A stretch of DNA of 64,000 nt, taken from positions 15,384 through 79,383 of the forward strand of contig CAZTGZ010000011.1 in assembly GCA_964613385.1 (NCBI GenBank), given 5' to 3'. The translations under genes and the position numbers were made by a program. The stretch is from CAZTGZ01 sp964613385. Its GTDB lineage: Bacteria; Bacteroidota; Bacteroidia; NS11-12g; UBA9320. How positions within the stretch are numbered: the stretch's first letter is position 1; the number at the start of each line of letters is the position of its first letter. Positions 8,237-17,994 of the stretch are shown here, one piece after another. Under the pieces are notes generated by a model. The model saw only the letters and a list, made by a program, of their open reading frames with translations. It had not been told where the DNA came from and did not search any database.

Positions 8237-11110
8237 ATGAAAATATCCGGATTGGCTAAATTATCAATATTCACAATGATATGGTGTTTTACCATGATTT
8301 GGGGAATTGAATCTAAGGCATCCCATGTCATGGGTGTAGATATCACGTATAAACAAATTGATAGTTTAAAATACAGGTTTAATTTTTACATTTATCGGGA
8401 TTGCAATGGGGTAGGAATGGGCAATCAAATCGATTCTGCGGTGATCAGATGTGGAACCCTTACCCGTAAAATTCCGCTAACACTGGTAAAAATTGAAGAA
8501 GTGATAACCGGTCCACAGAGCAATTGTAACCCTCCCAATACAGATTTTTCGGGAATAGGAGTGGAAAAGAATACTTATAGCACAACGGTGGATTTCGGAC
8601 TTTCCGAATTTTCCTCCTATTACAATTGTTCAGGATGGGTGAGAGTGGAAATTATATTGTATTCACGAACTTCTCCCCATGCTACTTTTGGAGTTCAGGA
8701 AATATATTCTTATGCCGAGTTAAATCTGCAAGCGGCAAAAACCGGTAACAGTTCCCCAAGTTTTTGTTTCGACCCAGTGCCATATTTGGGTTGCAATAGT
8801 CAGGTTAACTTATCTTTCTATTCAACAGATACCATAGAATCTGATTCTTTATCCTATGAATTGGACCACCCTATGTCCGCATATTCTACAAAAGCCATGC
8901 TTCCAACAGGACATTACTATGATTATCCGTTTATTTCATACTACCCTGGCACCTTAAAATACCCTTACAAAAACCCCAATGCAAATCCACCTATCGGTTT
9001 TAATCTGGATCCGTTGAATGGTGCCATGTATTTTGTTCCTACAAAATGTGATGATGTAAGCGCTTATGTCGTAAAGGTGAAAGAATGGCGCAAAATCAAA
9101 GATTCCTCCAATGCTTATGTTCACATCGGCACCATTAGAAGGGATATGATGGGTATAGTTAGTAGTTATTCTGTTAAATCTGTCAATCTGCAAAAGTTTC
9201 AGGATGTTTGGGCTTGCCCCGACAGTGTATTCTGTATGGACTACTTTCCCCCGGCTTCTTCCAAATATGACACCATTGCGCTATCCTTGATCCCATTTCA
9301 GTCGAATCATATAATCTCATTGGGAAAGTTGGCTCCAGATACCTCCCAAATGTGTTTTAAATTTTCGTCCATAGATGCTTTTAAATCAAGCAACCATATT
9401 GGTATACAAGCGACGAATAAAATAGGGAACAGGTACCTTATTTCTCAAAAGGTCATTCAGTTAAAACCTTCTGCTAATGAAGATTTTACCGTTGACATCC
9501 GACCCTGGATATGCAACGATTACAGAGTAAGTCTGGATCATCCCACGCAGAGCGCTCTCGGGGTCAATTGGTTTGTATTCGATCAGGACCTAAAACAACT
9601 CAACGATACCCATCGGTTGAAGTTTTTAACAAGTAACATGCCTACTTCCGACAGTAAATCTGATCTTCTTCGGTTTAAAAGTAATGGGAAATACTATATT
9701 CTCTCGGTTGTAACCAATAATATGCTCAATTGCTTCTCCTTCTGGGACAGTATCGAAGTAACAGATTCCGAACGTACAGCCAGACTCAATTTGCCCCTGC
9801 AACCCATATGCCCATTAACGAAACACGCACTTTTTGACGATTCACTTCATTCCGAAAATTATAAATATCAATGGGATATAAACGGAATCCAAACCTCAGA
9901 TTCCATGGTGAACCTTTTCCTGAAGGATGCAAACGACAGTGCACATATTAAGCTTCAAATTACTTACCATGAGTATTGCAACATTGACACGGTGCTGAAC
10001 TTTAAAGCAAAAGCATCCTACAAAATTCCCTATTATCAAAATCCGGAATTCTGTACAGGCGATACACTTCAAATTACAGAGCCCCAGGGGTATCATTCCT
10101 TTATATGGAATAAGACCTATACCGATGGAAAGATTCAATCGTGGTCCGATGAAACCTTAATGGTCTCATATACAGATTCCTTGAATTGCAGGTATAGCGA
10201 CACCATACAAACGACTTTTCATCCGGTTCCTGTTCTTCATCTCAACGATACGTTATTTTGTGAATCCGGAACCATCCGTCCGGGTAAGTTTTACAACTAC
10301 CTTTGGTCCGATAATTCGACTCAGGACCATTTCTATGTTCAAAATTCCGGAAACTATTGGCTCCAGGTAAGCGACACCAATGGCTGTAAATCGGTCGACA
10401 GTTTTCAAATTACCATTCTGCCTCTCCCGGAAATAACCCTCGTTCCGGATACTTTTTTATGCAGTGAATGGACTCCTGAAATAGATTTTCATTTAAATCC
10501 ACAATACACCTATAGTTGGAGCAATGGCGATACAGGCAGCCTGCTCAAAGTAAAAAATTCCGGATACCATTCCGTAATCAGTACAGATGTCTTCGGTTGC
10601 TCTTCTGTTGACTCCGTAATGGTGCGTCTAATACCCAAAAATCCAACTCCGGTCATCTATGATGCGTTCACCTATATTTTTACCACATCTATCCATAAGC
10701 ACGAGTGGTATCGAAACGACACGCTGTTGAACAGTGAAATCAGCAACAAAATTTTAAGCCCGGCACCCGGTTCCTATACAGTCAGAGTTTATGATTCCTT
10801 TGGATGTGTATCGGATTTTTCGAGTGCATTTATTGTGTTAAACACAGGGATTGTTCACAATGAGTCCATTGATATTAAAATTTCTCCGAATCCATCTGAA
10901 GGCGTTTTCAATATAAGCTTTGATAACATTCGAAATCAAAACCTGGACAATATCCGGATAACAGATATTCAAGATCGTCAAGTTGAAGCACAAGCCATCT
11001 TTTCCGATGGTTCTATTCAAATCAAATTAACGGCTTCACCGTCTATGTATTGGCTCAATCTAATCCTTGACGATGGAAGCACTTTCCGATCCAAAATTCT
11101 CTTGAATTAG
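8237..11110 (+). CDS. Large surface protein with PKD/Ig-like repeats and T9SS sorting domain
   Basis: A 957-residue exported protein. After a signal peptide (about residues 1-28) it begins SHVMGVDITYK, a start typical of large Bacteroidota adhesin-like proteins found with gliding-type surface components. The N-terminal 300 residues contain many cysteines (RDCNG, SNCNPP, NCSGW, LGCNS, TKCDD), which suggests disulphides. From about residue 530 there are repeated Ig/PKD-like units with recurring Y-x-W-S-N/D-x-x-T and S-G-x-Y-x-V motifs. The end (from ISPNPSEG) is a type A T9SS sorting domain. Function is probably adhesion or surface architecture (inference). It converges on fmt, their stop codons overlapping by 4 bases. 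Confidence 0.82.
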   Translation: MKISGLAKLSIFTMIWCFTMIWGIESKASHVMGVDITYKQIDSLKYRFNFYIYRDCNGVGMGNQIDSAVIRCGTLTRKIPLTLVKIEEVITGPQSNCNPPNTDFSGIGVEKNTYSTTVDFGLSEFSSYYNCSGWVRVEIILYSRTSPHATFGVQEIYSYAELNLQAAKTGNSSPSFCFDPVPYLGCNSQVNLSFYSTDTIESDSLSYELDHPMSAYSTKAMLPTGHYYDYPFISYYPGTLKYPYKNPNANPPIGFNLDPLNGAMYFVPTKCDDVSAYVVKVKEWRKIKDSSNAYVHIGTIRRDMMGIVSSYSVKSVNLQKFQDVWACPDSVFCMDYFPPASSKYDTIALSLIPFQSNHIISLGKLAPDTSQMCFKFSSIDAFKSSNHIGIQATNKIGNRYLISQKVIQLKPSANEDFTVDIRPWICNDYRVSLDHPTQSALGVNWFVFDQDLKQLNDTHRLKFLTSNMPTSDSKSDLLRFKSNGKYYILSVVTNNMLNCFSFWDSIEVTDSERTARLNLPLQPICPLTKHALFDDSLHSENYKYQWDINGIQTSDSMVNLFLKDANDSAHIKLQITYHEYCNIDTVLNFKAKASYKIPYYQNPEFCTGDTLQITEPQGYHSFIWNKTYTDGKIQSWSDETLMVSYTDSLNCRYSDTIQTTFHPVPVLHLNDTLFCESGTIRPGKFYNYLWSDNSTQDHFYVQNSGNYWLQVSDTNGCKSVDSFQITILPLPEITLVPDTFLCSEWTPEIDFHLNPQYTYSWSNGDTGSLLKVKNSGYHSVISTDVFGCSSVDSVMVRLIPKNPTPVIYDAFTYIFTTSIHKHEWYRNDTLLNSEISNKILSPAPGSYTVRVYDSFGCVSDFSSAFIVLNTGIVHNESIDIKISPNPSEGVFNISFDNIRNQNLDNIRITDIQDRQVEAQAIFSDGSIQIKLTASPSMYWLNLILDDGSTFRSKILLN

Positions 11111-12037
11111 CCCATCGGCTTTAGCCCGCGCATAAATTCTTTCGCATCCATTCTTCTTTTGCCTTCCCATTGAACTTCATCCAGAACGATATCCCAATCG
11201 TTAGTTCCTATTTTAAATNNNNNNNNNNTGTGAAGGGGAAATTTCAACTTCACCGGGAGCCAACTTGTTTGAATCCGATACATGGCAAGAAAACACTTTC
11301 AGAATTTTCCCCTGAAAGCTGAAACGGGCAGCAGGATAAGGTGACAACCCCCGAACATGATTTCGTATGCTTTCCGCAGATTGATTCCAATCTATCTCAC
11401 AAAACTCTTTATGAATCTTTGGAGCTAATTTGATGTTTCCTTCGAAACGCTGGGGAATGAGCCTGTAGTTGCCTTGTGCCATCATTTGAACCGACTTCAC
11501 AACCAATTTTGCGCCTACATGCATCAATTTGTCATGCAAGGTGCCCGCATTATCAGCGGCATCAATTTCCACTTTTTCCTGTAGAAGCAGGTCTCCGGTG
11601 TCAATTTCATGCTTCAATAAAAATGTACTTACACCGGTTACCTTTTCTCCTTGAATAATCGCATGATTAATGGGTGCAGCACCGCGATAATTTGGAAGGA
11701 GGGAGGCATGCAAATTCATCGTTCCTAACGGCGGCATATTCCAAACGATTTCCGGCAACATCCGAAAGGCAATAACCACTTGCAGGTCGGCGCGGAATTG
11801 CCTCAGTGTCTCTACAAACTCAGGATCTTTCAAATTTACAGGTTGCAATACGGGCAATTGGTGGCGAATCGCACAATTCTTGACCGGTGAGTGCTGAATT
11901 TGCATTCCTCTACCCGCAGGTTTATCCGGAGCTGTGATTACCGCGACAACATTCATTCCTTGAGCCATCATGGCTTCAAGTGAACAAACAGCAAATTCCG
12001 GTGTTCCGATAAAGACAATCCGCAAGCCGGAGCTCAT
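11107..12037 (-). CDS. fmt: Methionyl-tRNA formyltransferase (split by an assembly gap)
   Basis: Formylates initiator Met-tRNA with 10-formyl-THF. The catalytic domain shows IVFIGTPEFA at residues 7-16, the NLH...LLPNYRGAAP block and the HEIDTGD motif, that is the Asn-His-Asp active site. A 10-N gap at 11219-11228 interrupts the C-terminal domain. Beyond it the same strand encodes FKIGTNDWDIVLDEVQWEGK and then RRMDAKEFMRGLKPMG and a stop, which is a normal Fmt ending. The two parts are in different frames if the gap is really 10 bases, so its true length should be a multiple of 3. The ATG overlaps the lepB stop by 4 bases; the gene is third in dapB-lepB-fmt. Confidence 0.9.
11219..11228. other. 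Assembly gap (10 N)
   Basis: Ten undetermined bases inside fmt. Both flanks encode recognisable Fmt sequence, but not in register across 10 bases, so the run is a placeholder and not a measured length. Confidence 0.95.
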
Positions 12038-13341
12038 CGTATAGGCATGAATATTCGTCTCCAGCGAATGCCTTTAAATTTCTTCTTCTCTATTTCGTCG
12101 TATCCGCCGGTTTCCTTATTGTAAACGCGTTCGATTTCTGAATCAGACCTCAAACTCATCCACACGAAAAGCGCTTTCCCTACGATATGATCCTCAGGTA
12201 CAAATCCCCAATAACGGCTGTCCAACGAATTATGTCGGTTATCACCCATCATAAAATAATAGTTCATTTTAAACGTATAATGCGTGATTACTTTTCCATT
12301 CATGTAATATTCTGAGCCTTTTTTGGTAAAATCCGGATTGCCTTCATAATCCTTAATGACACGCTCATATAGAATGAAATTCTTCTCGTTCAATTCGATC
12401 TTATCACCGGCCTTCGGAATGTAAATAGGTCCGTAATAATCACGACTCCAACGATCGTTCATCAAATACGGAAAGATGTTTCCATCATCATTTTTACCGG
12501 CCAAATGCAAATTGGTGTCCAACGCAACAACACTGGAATGACGCTTGATTTTCTCCCGATTTTCGTCCGTCAGGTTCATTCTGTACAGCATATCATTGCC
12601 ATAACTTTCGGTTACATTGAGATTCTTCAGATACTTCGATGGAATTCCTCTGCCATTGGTACTGATTTGATACTCAAATTGTCGCATTTTATGTGTTTCG
12701 GATTCTTTGCCGTTTATATAAACCGTACCACCGATAACTTCTAATGTATCACCGGCAATACCTACACATCTTTTGATATAGTTTTCCTTCTTATCTACCG
12801 GACGACCTAGTCTCTCATCCGGATAGTTGAATACGACTACGTCATTGTTCTTAATTTTCTGGAATCCCCAAAGCCTGTAATAAGGCAATCTCAGCCACTC
12901 GAGATATGCCTTAGTTTTGATCACTGGCATCGTATGATGTGCGAAAGGAAATGACAACGGCGTCATAGGCAAGCGAGCACCGTAATTCACTTTGCTTACA
13001 AAAAGAAAATCTCCGACCAAAAGTGATTTTTCCATGGAAGAAGTCGGGATTTGATATGCCTCAATAAATAAGCTTCTGATCACGGTAGCCGCAATTACCG
13101 CAAAGGTGATGGCATCTACCCATTCTCCATACTTATGATTCGCTTTATATCTGTATTTGTATACATAATAACCCCAGATGGCAAATTCCCAGATGGCAAA
13201 AAACAGAAAAGCCGCAAAGATGTTGGCACCTGCTCCAAAAATGAGGACAAGAAGTAGTAATAAGTTAAAGAAAGTCCAAATTCCAATTATCCATTGGGTT
13301 GACCTCCTGAAACTGAGAAATGTATCTTTAATTCTATTCAT
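12034..13341 (-). CDS. lepB: Signal peptidase I
   Basis: A 435-residue membrane protease that removes signal peptides. Three hydrophobic segments (about 16-36, 42-60, 76-93) precede the catalytic Ser102 in IPTSSMEKSL; the general base is Lys190 in YIKRCVGIAGD. Box E, GDNRHNSLDSRYWG, is near the C-terminus. It is longer than the E. coli enzyme because of insertions between boxes, as is common in Bacteroidota. Its stop overlaps fmt by 4 bases and it starts 6 bases after the dapB stop. This protease would process the many exported proteins in the window. Confidence 0.95.
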   Translation of the reverse strand: MNRIKDTFLSFRRSTQWIIGIWTFFNLLLLLVLIFGAGANIFAAFLFFAIWEFAIWGYYVYKYRYKANHKYGEWVDAITFAVIAATVIRSLFIEAYQIPTSSMEKSLLVGDFLFVSKVNYGARLPMTPLSFPFAHHTMPVIKTKAYLEWLRLPYYRLWGFQKIKNNDVVVFNYPDERLGRPVDKKENYIKRCVGIAGDTLEVIGGTVYINGKESETHKMRQFEYQISTNGRGIPSKYLKNLNVTESYGNDMLYRMNLTDENREKIKRHSSVVALDTNLHLAGKNDDGNIFPYLMNDRWSRDYYGPIYIPKAGDKIELNEKNFILYERVIKDYEGNPDFTKKGSEYYMNGKVITHYTFKMNYYFMMGDNRHNSLDSRYWGFVPEDHIVGKALFVWMSLRSDSEIERVYNKETGGYDEIEKKKFKGIRWRRIFMPIR

Positions 13342-13347
13342 ATTTGC

Positions 13348-14067
13348 TTATAAACTAAGTACATCAGACATAGTAAATATCCCTTTTTTATGTGCAATCC
13401 ACTCTGCTGCGATCACCGATCCTAACGCAAATCCGTCACGGTTGAATGCTTCATGTGTGATGACAATTTTATCCTCAGTAGATTTATACTCAACACTATG
13501 GGTGCCGGGCACTTCGTCCTCTCTGAAAGATTCAATATGCAAATCAAACGTATTCAAAGGATTATTTGATACTCCCTCAGGATGAACCCAGTTCTTTTTT
13601 CTATCAAGCCTGCTAATTATGTCTTCTGCCAAGGTAATTGCCGTGCCGCTGGGTGCATCTTTCTTATGAATGTGATGGATTTCCTTCATCGAAACTTCAT
13701 ATGCCGGTAACGGATTCATCAACTGAGCCAACTTTCGGTTAATTTCAAAAAAGACATTAACCCCTATGCTAAAATTAGTGGCGGTTAACATGGCTCCGCC
13801 TTTGAGTTGAACCATATCTTTAACTTCTGAATAGGATTGATACCAGCCTGTAGTGCCCACCACAACCGGGACTCCGGCTTCAATGCACCGCCGGATATTA
13901 TCAACTGCCGCCTCAGGTCGGGAGAATTCTATGGCCACATCGGCAGGAGACAAATCGCTTTCTGACCATTCTCTGCCCGCTCTCAAAACAACATCATGTC
14001 CTCTTTTAATAGCCTGGATTTCTATGGCTTTCCCCATTTTTCCGTATCCGATGAGCGCAATCTTCAC
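13348..14067 (-). CDS. dapB: 4-hydroxy-tetrahydrodipicolinate reductase
   Basis: A 239-residue enzyme of lysine and meso-diaminopimelate synthesis, supplying peptidoglycan precursors. It shows GYGKMG at residues 7-12 (nucleotide binding), VVGTTGW, and the catalytic/substrate segment IHHIHKKDAPSGTA. It is shorter than the E. coli enzyme (273), as in other Bacteroidota. The start is GTG (14065-14067); no upstream ATG is available in frame before stops. First gene of dapB-lepB-fmt, with a -7 element about 47 bases upstream of the start, and divergent from mltG. Confidence 0.94.
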   Translation of the reverse strand: MKIALIGYGKMGKAIEIQAIKRGHDVVLRAGREWSESDLSPADVAIEFSRPEAAVDNIRRCIEAGVPVVVGTTGWYQSYSEVKDMVQLKGGAMLTATNFSIGVNVFFEINRKLAQLMNPLPAYEVSMKEIHHIHKKDAPSGTAITLAEDIISRLDRKKNWVHPEGVSNNPLNTFDLHIESFREDEVPGTHSVEYKSTEDKIVITHEAFNRDGFALGSVIAAEWIAHKKGIFTMSDVLSL

Positions 14068-14113
14068 TTTTGTGTGTTCTTTATTTGAAAATGTTTTTAT
14101 AATCTTGGGCAGA

Positions 14114-14121
14114 CAAAACTA
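14114..14121 (-). promoter_or_regulatory. -7 element for the dapB-lepB-fmt operon
   Basis: Minus-strand TAGTTTTG matches TAnnTTTG in the 71-base divergent spacer between dapB and mltG. Predicted leader about 40 bases. Confidence 0.45.
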
Positions 14122-14138
14122 CAAATTAATGAATTGAA

Positions 14139-15206
14139 ATGAGCAGTAAGGGTAAAAGCAGAACACCACAGAAAAAAAAGTCTTCAGGTTCCTGGCGAAA
14201 AGTATTCGGGATACTATTCATTCTTGCCGTAATCGCGATAGTATGGTTTGTTTTCTGGCCCGCAGTTAAACCTGGTCAGGGAGAAAAAAATGTGATTTTG
14301 TACATAGGTTCAGACAAATCTCTACAGGAATCAGTTTCTGAATGGACCAATGAAAAAAAACTTAAAAATGGTACCATCATAGCCTTGTTCGAAAAAATCC
14401 CTCAGATTAAGCGCAGAATTCGCAGCGGCGCATACATTTTTGAACCCAAAGCAAGCCAACTGAGCATTTGTATGAAAATATTCAGAGGCAGGGAAGATGA
14501 AGTGACGCTCACGCTTTCCGGAATTCTTTGGAAACAAGACATTCTGAATGTGCTCTCCAATCAACTGGAGCCTGAAGCATCAGATTTCAAATCCATTATT
14601 GACAATCAGGAATGGCTGGCAGAACACGGGTTAAACTCGCATACAGTTACGGCGATGTTTCTGCCGGATAGCTATCGATTTTATTGGGACACAAAGGCAG
14701 AGGAGGTGCTTGAAAAATTGTATGCAGAATATACCAAATTCTGGAGCTATGAAAAACGCAAAAAAGCCGAGCAATTGAATCTGAACATTCAACAAGTCTC
14801 AATTTTGGCATCAATCGTAGATGGTGAGGCTGTTCATTTTGATGAAATGCCGGCCATTGCCGGACTTTATCTGAATCGATTAAGAACAAAAATGCCTTTG
14901 CAGGCTGACCCAACTGTTAAATACGCACTCGGAAAAAAAGAAATCCGAAGATTAACGTATGAAGATTATAAAGTAAATCATCCTTATAACACTTATAGAA
15001 TAGCAGCCTTACCTCCCGGCCCAATTTCCATGCCGTCGAAACAAGCAATTAATGCAGTGTTAAACCCTGAAAATCATGATTTCTTTTATATGGTTGCCAG
15101 AAACGACAGAAGCGGATATCATCATTTTACCAAAGATTATGATGAACATCGGGCTTACACCAAACAATACATCAGAAGTCTGAATGAAAGAGGGGTTGAA
15201 AGATGA
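14139..15206 (+). CDS. mltG: Endolytic murein transglycosylase MltG
   Basis: A 355-residue YceG-family enzyme that cuts nascent glycan strands. It has a basic cytoplasmic N-terminus, one membrane helix at about residues 23-42, and the lytic domain with LPDSYRFYW, ASIVDGEA, QADPTVKYAL and NTYRIAALPPGPI. The catalytic Glu corresponds to Glu230 in VDGE; the usual EKE triad reads DGE, so the first acid is Asp and the catalytic position is kept (alignment from memory). It ends exactly where the convergent methyltransferase gene ends, with no spacer. Confidence 0.94.
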   Translation: MSSKGKSRTPQKKKSSGSWRKVFGILFILAVIAIVWFVFWPAVKPGQGEKNVILYIGSDKSLQESVSEWTNEKKLKNGTIIALFEKIPQIKRRIRSGAYIFEPKASQLSICMKIFRGREDEVTLTLSGILWKQDILNVLSNQLEPEASDFKSIIDNQEWLAEHGLNSHTVTAMFLPDSYRFYWDTKAEEVLEKLYAEYTKFWSYEKRKKAEQLNLNIQQVSILASIVDGEAVHFDEMPAIAGLYLNRLRTKMPLQADPTVKYALGKKEIRRLTYEDYKVNHPYNTYRIAALPPGPISMPSKQAINAVLNPENHDFFYMVARNDRSGYHHFTKDYDEHRAYTKQYIRSLNERGVER

Positions 15207-15989
15207 CTACCACCGTACTTTAAACGTTTCTTTCGTCCTTGCGGGGTTTAAAAACAATATCCCGAGAAAAAAAGCATCTATGGATTGATAGACTTCCGGA
15301 AGTTCCCTGAGTTCATCCCAGGCCCTTTCCATACCGGCAGACCAATGAATGTCGTCGAGCACGATAACGCCACTTGAAGGCATACAATTCAATAATAATC
15401 TTACATAATGTATGGTGGCTTCATAAGTGTGATCTCCGTCTATAAAGCAAAAGTCTGGAACATATTCTTGAAGCATACCGGGCAATAACTCCTGAAATTG
15501 CCCCAAATACGATTTCCCATCCGTAACAAATCTTTGGAAACTTTCGGAAATTGAATGGGAGAGCAATTTATTTCCTTCAATGCTTCGAAATTCAGCTTTG
15601 GAGTTAAAGGCGCGCAAAAATGCAGCACTTATCCCCAATGAAGTACCCAATTCCAAAATTTTCTCAGGATGGAAATACCCCGAAAGCATCGCCAATTTTT
15701 GGCCTCTCTTAGCAGAAATAGCCGAACGACGGGCAATTTGCCCAATGGTAGTCTTTCTTTGAATACCGCTTGATGGATCGTGAAAGGTGATTTCCTCCCG
15801 GCTGTTTTGGAGGCTTTGACGATACCGTTCTATTTCCAGAATTGCCGCTTTTTCATCGGCAAGTAACGATCGATTCAGTTGGACATACAACTCGAAAATG
15901 AATGGAGAATGCAGACCATGTAAGCCACTTGAGCTTAGTTGGTGCCTGATATACTTATAAATTACTACCGGAGCTGCGTATTTGTCCAA
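15207..15989 (-). CDS. Class I SAM-dependent methyltransferase (O-methyltransferase-like)
   Basis: A 260-residue Rossmann-fold methyltransferase. The SAM-binding glycine motif is LELGTSLGIS, followed by an acidic residue after strand 2 (RSIEGN), PDFCFIDGDHTYEA as motif II and VIVLDDIHWS as a metal-binding-like Asp-Asp motif, as in catechol or caffeoyl-CoA O-methyltransferases. Metal-dependent O-methylation is plausible but the substrate is unknown. It begins 2 bases after the DUF349 stop, so shares its transcript. A substrate cannot be deduced from neighbours. Confidence 0.8.
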   Translation of the reverse strand: MDKYAAPVVIYKYIRHQLSSSGLHGLHSPFIFELYVQLNRSLLADEKAAILEIERYRQSLQNSREEITFHDPSSGIQRKTTIGQIARRSAISAKRGQKLAMLSGYFHPEKILELGTSLGISAAFLRAFNSKAEFRSIEGNKLLSHSISESFQRFVTDGKSYLGQFQELLPGMLQEYVPDFCFIDGDHTYEATIHYVRLLLNCMPSSGVIVLDDIHWSAGMERAWDELRELPEVYQSIDAFFLGILFLNPARTKETFKVRW

Positions 15990-15991
15990 TA

Positions 15992-17926
15992 TCAGACTTT
16001 TTCGGTCGCAAGGGTTTTAATTTCTTTCAATTCCTTATTCAAACGATCCAGTTGACCTAAACTCTTATCTATTTTTGATTGAATCTCCTGTCTCAGTTTA
16101 TCAGCATTTTTCGACTTGGCAAAGAACTCCATATTGTTCTGCCAGGTGTCGATTTCACCTTTAAGAAATTTGATGCGCTCCCGAATTTTAAATTCCTCCT
16201 GTTTCAATCTTGAGTTACCATTCGGTGCACTCAACATACTTTGATAATGTTCCTTGGCCGAACCTTCCTGTAGTTTTTCGCGGCGGATTTCAAATTTCTT
16301 CCGAACTGCCTGTAAAGCGTTGTCGTATTTCTGGTGAATCTCCTGTTTTTTGTTAAAAGGCACGAAACCTGTGTTCATCCAAAGTTGATGCACTTCTTTA
16401 AGCGTGTTTTCCGCATTTTCCTTATCTTCTGTTTCCAACAACGCATGCAAACGAGCGATCAATGCTTCTTTTTCTGCCAGACTTTCTTCTTCCTGCTTGC
16501 GTTTTTCGCTAAATACCTGTTGTTTTCGTTCAAAAAACCGATCGCAGGCCGTTCTGAATCTCTTCCAAATAGCATTGCTCAACTTTTCAGGAACAGGGCC
16601 GGTTTTTTTCCATTCTTCCTGTAAGCGAAGCATTTCCTTTGTCGTCTTTACAAAGTCTTCACTTTCCTGCAAAGCTTCTGCCTCTTTACATAAGGCTTCC
16701 TTCACAATCAAATTGGCTTTCCTTTGCTTGTTTATATCTTCAAAGAATGCACTCTTATGCTTGAAGAATTCATTGAAATGACCACGGAATTCTTTCCATA
16801 TCGACTCATTCTCAGCTTTGGGAACCGGACCAATGGTTTTCCATTCCTCAAAAAGCTGATTCAGTTCGTCGGTCTTCTGATTCCATACTTTTATCTGGTC
16901 ATATGGCACCGTTGCAATCAGCGATGCTTTTTCTACAAGCATCCTTTTTAACTTCAAATTGTCGTTGAGCTTCTCTTCTAATTCATCCAAAAGCGCCTTT
17001 TTAGCTGCATATACGCCATCAACTGCAGATTTAAAGCGGTTCCAGATTTCTTCGTTAAATTCTTTTTGTACCGGACCTGTATTCCTGAATTCATCCTGGT
17101 ATTTATTGATCAGAATGAAACATTTCTTGAGGTTTTCTTCTTCGTGCAATTCCTCAACTTTCTTACACAAGTCAATTTTATATTCTAAATTCTTGCGGCG
17201 GTCCAATTCCTTCAATTCTATGTTAATGGACACATTGTCATAGAATTTATTTAGATAATAATGGTAACTATCCCACAATTCCTGTACTTTTTCACTGGGA
17301 ACTGCGCGAATAGATTTCCATTCAGACTGAATTTTCTTTACCTGTTCAACGCTTTCCTTACTCTCATCTTTCTCTGTGATTACTTTGAGTTCAGCCAGCA
17401 ACTGACGCTTGCGTATCAGGTTCTTCTCTTTTTCCTCTTCAATTCTCTTCCGTTCATCAGCACGAGAATCCTGCGCCTGTTTGAACAGCGCATAAAATTG
17501 CTCCCTATGAATGTTTTCTGTGTACTCGAATGCCTCTGCAGGGTTTCCGGCATCTGTGAATGCTTTTAAGGCCTCTTTTCTTTCCTGTTTGAATCTATCA
17601 TCCAAAACCGGGCGAATGAGTTGCAACTTCTTTAAAGCGTCTTTTGGAGACAAACTTAAAGCACCCGCAGCCTGAGACAATAATTCTTCAATGGATAAAC
17701 TTGCGTAATCCATTTGTACACTTTCGGTTTCTGTTGCCAGGGTGTCTTCCTGCTCTTCATGATCTTCCGCTTCTTCGACCAACTCCTGCAAAGGAATTTC
17801 GTTTAATTCAGGGGCAGGAAGATTTGCTTCCATCTCTGATTGAATCTCTTCTGGCAAATTGCCTTCGGTTTCACCCAAATCCTCGGGCATCTTACCTTCC
17901 TGTTCTTCTAAATCTTCCATTATCAA
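15992..17926 (-). CDS. DUF349 repeat protein
   Basis: A 644-residue, highly charged, largely helical protein. An acidic N-terminal tail of about 80 residues is followed by a predicted coiled-coil body carrying five DUF349-type units. Each unit has a Trp-containing helix and a V-P-F-x-x-x-x-I/L-W-x-R/K-F motif: examples are IRAVPSEKVQELWDSY, TGPVQKEFNEEIWNRF, IGPVPKAENESIWKEF, TGPVPEKLSNAIWKRF and TGFVPFNKKQEIHQKY. The C-terminus is another coiled coil. The biochemical role of DUF349 proteins is not established to my knowledge. Two starts (Met1 and Met3) are possible. It precedes the methyltransferase gene and is divergent from the HMG-CoA lyase-like gene. Confidence 0.85.
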   Translation of the reverse strand: MIMEDLEEQEGKMPEDLGETEGNLPEEIQSEMEANLPAPELNEIPLQELVEEAEDHEEQEDTLATETESVQMDYASLSIEELLSQAAGALSLSPKDALKKLQLIRPVLDDRFKQERKEALKAFTDAGNPAEAFEYTENIHREQFYALFKQAQDSRADERKRIEEEKEKNLIRKRQLLAELKVITEKDESKESVEQVKKIQSEWKSIRAVPSEKVQELWDSYHYYLNKFYDNVSINIELKELDRRKNLEYKIDLCKKVEELHEEENLKKCFILINKYQDEFRNTGPVQKEFNEEIWNRFKSAVDGVYAAKKALLDELEEKLNDNLKLKRMLVEKASLIATVPYDQIKVWNQKTDELNQLFEEWKTIGPVPKAENESIWKEFRGHFNEFFKHKSAFFEDINKQRKANLIVKEALCKEAEALQESEDFVKTTKEMLRLQEEWKKTGPVPEKLSNAIWKRFRTACDRFFERKQQVFSEKRKQEEESLAEKEALIARLHALLETEDKENAENTLKEVHQLWMNTGFVPFNKKQEIHQKYDNALQAVRKKFEIRREKLQEGSAKEHYQSMLSAPNGNSRLKQEEFKIRERIKFLKGEIDTWQNNMEFFAKSKNADKLRQEIQSKIDKSLGQLDRLNKELKEIKTLATEKV

Positions 17927-17958
17927 TAGGGTTCCTAAAAAATAGAACGCAAAAATGA

Positions 17959-17966
17959 TACTTTTG
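17959..17966 (+). promoter_or_regulatory. -7 element for the HMG-CoA lyase-like gene
   Basis: TACTTTTG matches TAnnTTTG, 28 bases upstream of the ATG at 17995; predicted leader a little over 20 bases. Confidence 0.5.
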
Positions 17967-17994
17967 CCCCTAATTGCAATGAGCCAGTTCTAAT

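Noticed and set aside
15992..17926. Several plus-strand ORFs inside the DUF349 gene
   Set aside because: They are rich in Phe, Ser, Leu and Cys, as expected from the reverse complement of a Glu/Lys-rich coding sequence, and lie wholly within the gene.
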